Below are positions 57,377 to 64,000 of a stretch of DNA of 64,000 nt, piece by piece. Position 1 is the first letter of the stretch; each line of letters begins with the position of its first letter. The DNA comes from Paragorgia papillata (Eukaryota; Cnidaria; Anthozoa; Scleralcyonacea; Coralliidae), in the NCBI GenBank assembly GCA_035771165.1, contig JAWNZC010000234.1, forward strand, positions 1,991,001 to 2,055,000. Direction: 5' to 3'. The notes beneath the pieces are model-generated. The model saw nothing but the letters and a program-made list of their open reading frames with translations, did no database searches and was not told where the DNA came from. A program made the translations under genes and the position numbers.

Positions 57377-57700
57377 CAACCTCGTTCCCAGGGCCTTTTT
57401 AAAATTAGGAGGGCAGGAAAAGGCCCTGGCATCGGCTGTTGAACTCTGCATTTTCATTGGGTGATTGATTTTCTTTAGCATTCCTCAGAAAACGTAATTA
57501 TGCATAGTTTTGTGCCAGTTATAATCAAATAGCTTCAACGATACCGCCAACGGCACAAATGAGAACGCCCATTACAATGAACTACTCCTATGGGACCGCC
57601 ATTACTCGAAGGATTTTGCATACTAAATTAAGTCGCTAATTTATTACACCCAGTATTTCTTGGTGCTGTGACCAGCCGATGCCAGGGCCTTTTCCCTCTT
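57377..57700. mobile_element. CAACCTCGTTCCCAGGG MITE, copy 3, right end truncated
   Basis: Left end intact; the right arm stops at CCAGGGCCTTTTCCCTC, where a GATAACTCGG-rich element begins. Confidence 0.8.
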
Positions 57701-57769
57701 ATATCCATGCTGCTGACATAGTGCTACATGCTTGCGCAAACGCAACCTATAGACGCAAAAAGTAAACCG

Positions 57770-58115
57770 TTCACATGGACAGAGATACTTTGCATTGGGA
57801 GTTAGAAATAACTCGGTCTGAGCGATAGGGTAGCCCTTCGGCCAGAGTTGTCCCGCCTCCACGTGAACGCTTTCACCCGAGTTATCTCGAAGGGTAAGGT
57901 TAACTTTTGCATAAATATACATGCATACATCGCAATTAACCAGGATAACTCGGGGTGAAGCGTTCACATGAAGCTAGCTAGGGTTATCTAGGGGGCAGGG
58001 ATAACTCGGTAATTAATTGCCTTTTGTTATATGAAATAGGACAAACTATGATCCTAGCGGCTAGCCCCCGTTTTATCCGACCTTTCGAGATAACTCTGTC
58101 TAGGTAAACAGGGCT
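57770..58115. repeat. GATAACTCGG-rich element
   Basis: Inverted GAACGCTTTCACCCGAGTTA / GGGATAACTC-type blocks and a GTAAACAGGGCT end, related to 49485-49870. Confidence 0.5.
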
Positions 58116-58394
58116 TTAGCTTGGACGCCGGCCAATAACTATCTTAATGAAATATTAAAAAAGAACCTGTTTAAACCAGTTTTACCACCACGCAAAAACA
58201 CTGAGAACAAAAGTGATAGGTTGCGATTGTTTCGTATATTGAGGAAATTAGAGGGCCATTATGTAAACTACTGGGTCACCGGTAATAATGTTAACCCTCA
58301 TTAAATAAACTCTTCTAGTCTCTAATTGAGGAAATTACGGAGACAATTAAACGAATCTCTTGTAGTTTATTTCAACGTAAAAGTTGCATAAAAA

Positions 58395-58500
58395 CCTTTC
58401 TTAACGTTGGGTCGTACTTTTGCATCGTATTGCGAAAGAGCAGAGCGGTAAAGATGCTATTTATTCAATTATTCCATTTCGCGCAATGACTGTAACAACT
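58395..58500 (+). repeat. Small fragment of the Penelope-like copy at 59790
   Basis: TCGTACTTTTGCATCGTATT...TATTTATTCAATTATTCCAT...GCAATGACTG aligns with 59800-59875. Confidence 0.65.
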
Positions 58501-58613
58501 AGCAGTTAAACTGATCCCACTGGCTTGTTCGAGATATATGGTTTGAGCTTGCCAAGAATACAGAAGGAATTGGAGAATGACACTTGCTACTGCTACACTA
58601 AATGGTATTCCAT

Positions 58614-58770
58614 CTGTAAATTTAGAATATTTATTATGGGACAATGAGCTCAGGTGGAGAATAATATTACAAGTAGAGAATCCGGTATGGTTCGTTACTC
58701 GGAGTAACACCTAATATCATTATTCTCCACCCGAGTTTATTGTCCCAAAATAATTGTTCTAAATCTACAT
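58614..58770. repeat. Foldback containing the SINE tail sequence
   Basis: TTATGGGACAATGAGCTCAG...TGGAGAATAAT and its complement bracket CCGGTATGGTTCGTTACTCG, the tail shared by the tRNA-derived SINEs. Confidence 0.65.
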
Positions 58771-58856
58771 GTATAAAGACTAATGTCTCGATATTGTAGA
58801 AACTAGTATCTGTTTCGAAATAACCCAAGTACCATCATTCGACCAGCTCCCAGCTT

Positions 58857-58990
58857 GACCTGTAGCTCAGTTGGTACAGCGTCGGACTAGTAAACCGAAA
58901 GTCGCGGGTTCGAATCCCAGCCGGGCCAAGTATAATTTTCTCTACTTGTCCGGTATGGTTCGTCACTCGGAGAAACACCTAATAATGGTC
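58857..58990 (+). mobile_element. tRNA-derived SINE (threonine-type head), copy 2
   Basis: ACCTGTAGCTCAGTTGGTAC (A box), an anticodon loop CTAGTAA that would give AGT (Thr) but with an A-A mismatch in the stem, and CGGGTTCGAATCCCAG (B box). Followed by TTTTCTCTACTTGTCCGGTA and TGGTTCGTCACTCGGAG, as at 16585. A tRNA finder might call it a gene; the shared tail argues for a SINE. Confidence 0.75.
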
Positions 58991-59051
58991 TTTATTAATG
59001 AGAATACATCAAACGTGCATCTTTACAATCAAATTTCTCCTAAGGATTTTT

Positions 59052-59360
59052 CAACGTGGCCGTGTCGAGGCATATCAAAGGCGCATTAAGCAGCCGCCAT
59101 ACGACACAGTTAACGTTCAGACCACGGATCCCAGCTAAGCCTAGGTGTTGATTTTACGGAGGGAGGAAAACCGGAGAACCCGGCGAAAAACGCTCGGAGC
59201 ACAGGAGAGACCAACTAAACTCTACTCACATGAGTCTCAAGCTCGAGAACGGGGTTATTCCCAGACGGTCACCCATCCAAGTGGCTAACCCCGTCTAACC
59301 GGGCTTAACTATTGGTGAGAGGCAGCGCCCTAGCAGCGCCACACGCCATCCGTGCTCCCC
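59052..59360 (-). mobile_element. 5S rRNA-derived SINE, copy 3
   Basis: The - strand begins GGGGAGCACGGATGGCGTGT, then GGCGCTGCCTCTCACC, the 5S-like region AGTTAAGCCCGGTTAGACGG and ACTTGGATGGGTGACCGTCT, and the body CCGGTTTTCCTCCCTCCG. The best-preserved of the three copies. Confidence 0.85.
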
Positions 59361-59789
59361 TAATATCACCTAATATCAGTATTCCATCTGCCTCTTGTGC
59401 TTTTCCAACCTCGTACCTGGAGTCGGCGAAAATGGCCCTGGCATCGGCTAGTCGATTCTACATTCTAATTGGCCAGTTTAAAAACTCGATTAATTCGGAT
59501 AGTGTATAATTTATTCATCAAAATATGAATTCACTCTTCAAAATGTACCCCAAAAATGGAAGTGACAGCTAATTTAATTTGGTTAAAGTCAAGAACAACA
59601 TTTAAGATACATGCTTGTTCATGGTATTTACATGTATCCTGGATAACCGTGAGGAGTATCATGATGGATATTATAGTGTTAGCCAGCTGCTTTTCTGATA
59701 AAGGCTCACATGAAAGAGTCGGCAGAGCATTACATATTTCGCATTTATTATTAAGGGTTTGACAAAAGAGGATTTCGCTTTTTAAAATT

Positions 59790-60010
59790 AGCGGTTGGGT
59801 CCTACTTTTGCATCGTAATACAAAAGAACAGAGAAAATATTATTTATTCCATTCAGTCTGCAATGACTGCAATCAGGAGTACAACGGCCAGACTAGACGT
59901 CAGTTTGGTACGCGGTTAAAGGACCATCTGACCAAAAAGCTGTTTTCTTATCAAAAAAGAAAATTCTGTAGGTTATCGGAGCACACGTGCCATGAAATTG
60001 CGTACTTTCT
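59790..60010 (+). pseudogene. Penelope-like GIY-YIG endonuclease fragment
   Basis: Encodes CNDCNQEYNGQTRRQFGTRL + KDHL, where the family has Y-I-G-Q-T-x-R, and later SEHTC. It lacks the reverse transcriptase and the distal half of the endonuclease. This is a different lineage from the 12.8-13.3 kb copy. The frame continues to 60131 without recognisable similarity. Confidence 0.65.
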
Positions 60011-60547
60011 AGGCCTTGGAAGACTGGGGAGAGTCTGGAAACGAGAAGGCCTAGCCAAATTCGCAAAAAGGTACTGCCCAGAATCGTTTTGGCCCTTTGA
60101 GTGTTCCTGGGAACTAGTACATCTACCGTAAACAACACTGAGTGACGGTATAAAAGCATAAGGTGTCTGCGAAGATTTTACCAAAGACCTTGGTATATAT
60201 TCCAATTGGAGCGCGGAATGAAAATTTAACTGTTTAACTTTCAACTTTTGGCGGTTACAGAGGGAAAGCTAGTGATAAGAAAGCTAGGCTAGTGAAACTT
60301 CGTCGATCCGAGGTGAGCAGGCTTGTATTATTTCATGCAGATGGAAATAGTAAATGTCGGGAAACACTTAGGACATCATAATATCACAACTCTTCCTCAA
60401 TAAACAACCAAGCTGTAAAGTGAAAGTGTGTACGAATTTTTCTAGGCCGGTTCGGATCACTTCCGAAACGCGTTAACCGAGGAAGGCCTAGAGACTAGTC
60501 TAGGTATAGCTGCATGTTACACAGTAGAATTTATTTAGCTTTAAACT

Positions 60548-60755
60548 GGAAGTTTAATTGTGAACCAAAGAAAGCGGGACAAGTTTCACGAGAAGTGTTA
60601 CACGGTGCAGATTTGTATGGTTCGTGAGATTTGTCACCCAAACGGCGTTCAGTGGATGAGGCTGACATAATATCCGCGCAAAACAGAAAAGGCCCTGAGA
60701 ACGAGTTTACCACATGGTCGCTTGTCATATCACGCGCTTGGGCGAGCTGTGGCTT
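60548..60755 (+). repeat. Duplicated segment, copy 2
   Basis: See 57160-57375. Lacks about 30 bp around TTAATTAATATGCTTCTCGG. Confidence 0.8.
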
Positions 60756-61035
60756 GACGAAACATAGTCAGTGATAGAAACATCCGATTAAACGCAACAT
60801 GTAGACGCAAAAATTATCACCACCAATCCACGGTATCATCAAAGGCTTGGCATATTAATAGCGCCCCGCTCCATTAAACCACCATGACAGCGGTCTTCTA
60901 CCAGAATTAGCCCTATTTGCATCTTGTTATTATCATCTCGTTGGGCTAATAGATTACGCCATCATTAGTTCTATGAGAGTATAAATATGCGACTTCACAA
61001 CGATCACCCCACGTTGGGTCATGAACAATCTCAAA

Positions 61036-61325
61036 CTCATTAATAATTCATGAAGAAAACACAAAGGAAATCAGCACCGTGTCGGTGGTTTGGATATCGG
61101 AGGAAGAAATTACATAAATTAAGCAAACTTTCATCTTGATTTTCTCTTAAAATACTGATTTTTTTGAGATGCTATATCATACACTCGGAGGAGTGTTTAA
61201 TCAGGATATCCAAACACCTCGAAGTTTTTTCCAAAACCTCGGCTTCGCCTTGGTTTTCAACAAACGTCTCGGTGTTTGGCATGGATATCCTGATGAAACA
61301 CTCCTCCTCATGTATGATATATTAC
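61036..61325 (+). mobile_element. CTCATTAATAATTCATGA MITE
   Basis: Left end CTCATTAATAATTCATGAAG, then GTGTCGGTGGTTTGGATATC and an internal inverted pair GAGTGTTTAATCAGGATATC / GGATATCCTGATGAAACACT. Confidence 0.75.
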
Positions 61326-61524
61326 GTAACGGCTGATGCCCTGACTCAAGACTGGCTACGCCACTTGAACTAATTTTAAGAAAGACTTCTTTTTGCCCGA
61401 ATAACAAGACCATTTTTGCGCGAGTACAGCCAATTAATTTTTCAGAAACTACCCCAGCCCTATAAATACGCTTGTAATTTTAAGAACACTGTATAATTTA
61501 GCGAAGAAGGTAAGAATTTATTAT

Positions 61525-61800
61525 CTTGCTGGGTTCGTTTTCCTGGCAGTACGCTAAACGATGCATGCTGATTGGTTCCCGAGCGGTCGAGGTCAGTCTA
61601 CGACATTGACCAACCGGTCACTTCTTGGTTTCCATCTGATATTGGTGCACAGAAACAATGAAATGGCGGCCAAATTGGTGCAAAATCTTTATCCTTGGGA
61701 ATTTACAGGGGTTCTGGAAGCTTTTCAAAGTTGTGGGTGTCCTGCGTCTCCGCAGAATGCCATAAACAGGGCCACGCCCTTCAGAGAATATTAATAGATA
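61525..61800 (+). repeat. Dispersed repeats related to 55640 and 35925
   Basis: 61525-61577 matches 55640-55690. 61613-61700 matches 35925-36010 and includes GGTGCACAGAAACAATGAAA + TGGCGGCCAAATTGG, close to the unit of the 5.9-kb minisatellite. Confidence 0.65.
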
Positions 61801-62219
61801 ACTAATAACTATATATACACGACATATAAGATCTGAATAAGGGGACTGGGGAGAGGGCTTAGAAGTAACGCCTGCAGTGGAGCTCTTTGGTTTTGAAAAA
61901 CCCGTTCGCTGACGAACAGGATTTTAATTATTGATTACGCCAAATGTGATTCGCTTAGCGCCCATAATCTGTCAATCAAGAAGGTTTAGTAAGTAAAATT
62001 AATAATTCCAATTCTATTTTTCAAACAAAGCTGAAACGATTATCAAAGGAAATATCTAAACAGCATCTTGCAGTGCTTTTGCGATTTGATAAAATGAAAA
62101 TGCTGAGTGTCAGCCTCCTCGACTCCCATACCATTCAACTAAGTTTTATATTTAAAACCTCCATGCAAGAATATGGAATATATCTTAATAATAGGAAGTT
62201 CCTGAATTTGATTTTGAAA

Positions 62220-62660
62220 GCGAACACCGTGAGACGCTTTGCTTTCACATGTCTCTGTCAGTCATAAAATGTCTGAAAATATTTGCCAGCGAACACCGTG
62301 GGACGCCGCAGACATTTCCGTTCAATAATGGTATACCTTTCACTCAACTGTTTTATTTTGGTAAACACTCGCTGTCATTACTGTTCTTTTCATGAATATT
62401 CGTTAATTGCCATTGATAGAAACAGGGTTACTCTACCATTCACACCTAATTTTATAAATTTCCAGTCCACAGTTTGAGAAATATTTGTGAGCAGACACCG
62501 TGGGACGCCGCAGACATTTCCGTTAAATATAATCACTACTATTTATGTACCTTTCACAACTGTTTTATTTCGGTAAACACTCGCTGTCATTACTGGTTTT
62601 TTGTCATGAATATTCGTTGTCATTGATAGAAACAGGATTACTCTACCATTCACACCTACA
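62220..62660 (+). repeat. Tandem duplication of about 202 bp
   Basis: Units start at 62289 and 62491 (GACACCGTGGGACGCCGCAG) and share GGTAAACACTCGCTGTCATT, GAATATTCGTT and ACTCTACCATTCACACCTA. A third start (GCGAACACCGTGAGACGC) lies 69 bp upstream at 62220. Confidence 0.85.
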
Positions 62661-62830
62661 TAAGACTATAGAGCATAAAGTAATGCGGTAGAGTGTAATG
62701 GTCAATAAGTTACACTCTACCGCATTACTCTATGCTCTATAGTCTATAAACCCCTGTAACATAAAACCTCTATATATTGAAGAGCTCAAAAAAGCTCAAG
62801 AAGCCTCTGCGGAGGAGAGAGTAACGAATC
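62661..62830. repeat. Hairpin plus AAGCCTCTGCGGAGGAGAGA
   Basis: GACTATAGAGCATAAAGTAA TGCGGTAGAGTGTAA and its complement form a hairpin (62665-62746). The flank AGAAGCCTCTGCGGAGGAGA is identical to 42410-42429, so this is a relative of the outer element at 41619-42410. Confidence 0.75.
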
Positions 62831-62839
62831 CGAAACGAC

Positions 62840-63230
62840 ACACAAGAAAATAAATCCGGGATAAAAACTTTCCGGTTTGATCACGTATCCGGAGATTTCC
62901 GCGAATCCTGAAAAGTAGAAACTTCGTATCCGAATACTCTTGAATCCGAAACAATATGTAGTGTGAACTGGGGTTATATATATCTAGGTTGTTATTCCGA
63001 TGAATCCGGATACTTTTCCACCCGCAGTCATATGAGTTTGCGGTGAAACCAACATGGTGAACATAAGGAATTAATCCAGGTGTAGTGTAAACGGCCGAAT
63101 CCGAATACTACATGTTGTAGTACTGTAAACGCCTGACGAATCCGAATACTCGGTGCGAAGTGAATCCGGAAACATTTACGAATCCCGAAACTTTTGCTCT
63201 AGTGTAAACGCAGTCAAAGAGAATTAGGCA
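62840..63230. repeat. CGAATCCGAATAC-rich element
   Basis: Many GAATCCGGA, CCGAATACT and AGTGTAAACG motifs in one stretch, of the same general type as other AAACGC/TCCGGATA inverted elements. Clean ends were not identified. Confidence 0.45.
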
Positions 63231-63337
63231 TCTTTATTCAAATATTCTGAACAATTAAATGAATGAAAAGCCGTACTGGTGTAAACAAGAAGCGACATAC
63301 GGGCTCGTGTTCCCACTTCATATATTCATATATACTT

Positions 63338-64000
63338 CTCTTGTCAATACTTTGGAGCAAAGATTGTCTGGATGACAAATGTTTCGTTTTTCTGCTAAGT
63401 TACTAAAACACTCGTAGAATCTATATTGCACTACATCCGGGAACCGAGTGGCGTATTTCTCGTATGTAACACTCGCGAGTGACATATCGACAAGTCAAAA
63501 TTTACGCCTTTTGCCGTAAGTTTCGAATCAAGTAAATTTGACCCAGTAACTTCTCTTAATTCAGCTTTTCACGTAAAATTATATTTTGTATTTCATTTGT
63601 ATTTTCTAAACGTTTTTAGGTCAAGCGGTTGTAGTTTTCGCATTAAACCCAGTTTATCAACATCACTTCCAAATTGTCCATATAATAAATAGAACATTAC
63701 ACGGATGCTCAAAGATATGGATTTTATGTTTTCGTGGCAAGAGCAATATCTCACTCGTTCGCTGCGCTCACTCGTGAGATATTGTCCTTGCCACTCGAAC
63801 ATAAAATCCATATCTTCTCGCTACCGTGTAATATCCCCTTTATATGAGTTATGTAAATATTTGTTGCAATGAAATACACGCCAACGCGAAGGTGGCACTG
63901 TTCAAGATACTGTTTACCGTATACTGTCTTTGATTTTCTTCTAAATGCCCACTAAAATTATTATAATAGTAATAGTAATACAGTTGATGTTCTTGGACAT
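63338..64000 (+). mobile_element. Integrase-type transposon copy 2, split by a foldback insertion
   Basis: 63338-63404 matches 28751-28838 (GCAAAGATTGT, ACAAATGTT-CGTTTTTCTGC). 63846-64000 matches 28843-28996 (GTAAATATTTGTTGCAATGA). The roughly 440 bp between them is absent from copy 1 and contains the foldback at 63661-63840. The coding part would lie beyond the right edge. Confidence 0.75.
63661..63840. repeat. Foldback hairpin element, copy B
   Basis: Same architecture as 7742-7906: loop ACTCGTTCGCTGCGCTCACT and outer ends around ATATAATAAATAGAACATTA, with arms GATATGGATTTTATGTTTTC and GTGGCAAG. Confidence 0.85.

Larger units (their letters stand above)
54021..64000 (-). other. Presumed first intron of the - strand BMP gene
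   Basis: Everything right of the acceptor at 54021 is upstream of the visible exon. I searched the - strand frames for a signal-peptide exon ending in a phase-1 donor and found none. A long first intron, like the 13-kb one in the neighbour, would place exon 1 outside the window. Repeats inside this stretch are listed separately. Confidence 0.5.

Noticed and set aside
58857..58928. Functional tRNA-Thr(AGT) gene
   Set aside because: Anticodon stem has a mismatch and the downstream tail is shared with another copy at 16.6 kb, so a SINE is the better explanation.

Overview
The window is repeat-dense, intron-bearing metazoan nuclear DNA. It is most likely from a cnidarian and probably an anthozoan, but that placement is inference. 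The basis is a BMP ligand that reads as an ordinary eumetazoan BMP5-8, together with inverted-repeat families (ends like CAACCTCGTTCCCAGGG, TTAAGGTGGCTCC, AAAAACCCGC) that I associate with coral and sea-anemone genomes. Nothing bacterial or organellar is visible, and almost all open frames are chance frames or lie inside repeats.

Two protein-coding genes are convincing, and both encode TGF-beta superfamily ligands. The first, on the + strand, has two coding exons (33129-33501 and 46485-47341) separated by a 12,983-bp phase-1 intron. It gives a complete 409-residue BMP5-8-type pre-proprotein with a signal peptide, a propeptide, an RRRR processing site and a seven-cysteine mature domain. The second, on the - strand, is seen as its large 3' coding exon (53173-54020), preceded by a splice acceptor in the same phase and at the equivalent protein position. 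Its first exon is not recognisable in the remaining 10 kb and probably lies beyond the right edge. The two genes converge with stop codons 5.8 kb apart, which suggests an inverted duplication. The second ligand is divergent: it lacks both finger tryptophans and the conserved N-glycosylation site, and it ends in C-A-C instead of C-G-C.

Layout: 1-32 kb is intergenic and repeat-rich. It holds a 33-bp minisatellite with a 231-bp higher-order period, foldback elements, a Penelope-like GIY-YIG fragment with ribozyme-like hairpins, a decayed LINE, about 1 kb of CAA/ACC low-complexity DNA, and a broken integrase-core transposase. The stretch 32.3-33.1 kb is the presumed promoter of the first BMP gene. 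The interval 33.5-46.5 kb is its intron, packed with nested inverted-repeat elements. The interval 47.3-53.2 kb is the intergenic spacer between the two genes. From 54 to 64 kb lies the presumed first intron of the second gene, with 5S-rRNA-derived and tRNA-derived SINEs, a Mutator-like element with a perfect 9-bp target duplication, a second Penelope-like fragment, tandem duplications, and a second copy of the integrase-type element split by a foldback insertion.

The repeats are interleaved, so relative insertion order can be read at several sites. The biology of the locus is BMP signalling (secreted dimeric ligands acting through type I/II serine-threonine kinase receptors and Smads); the remainder is a record of transposition.
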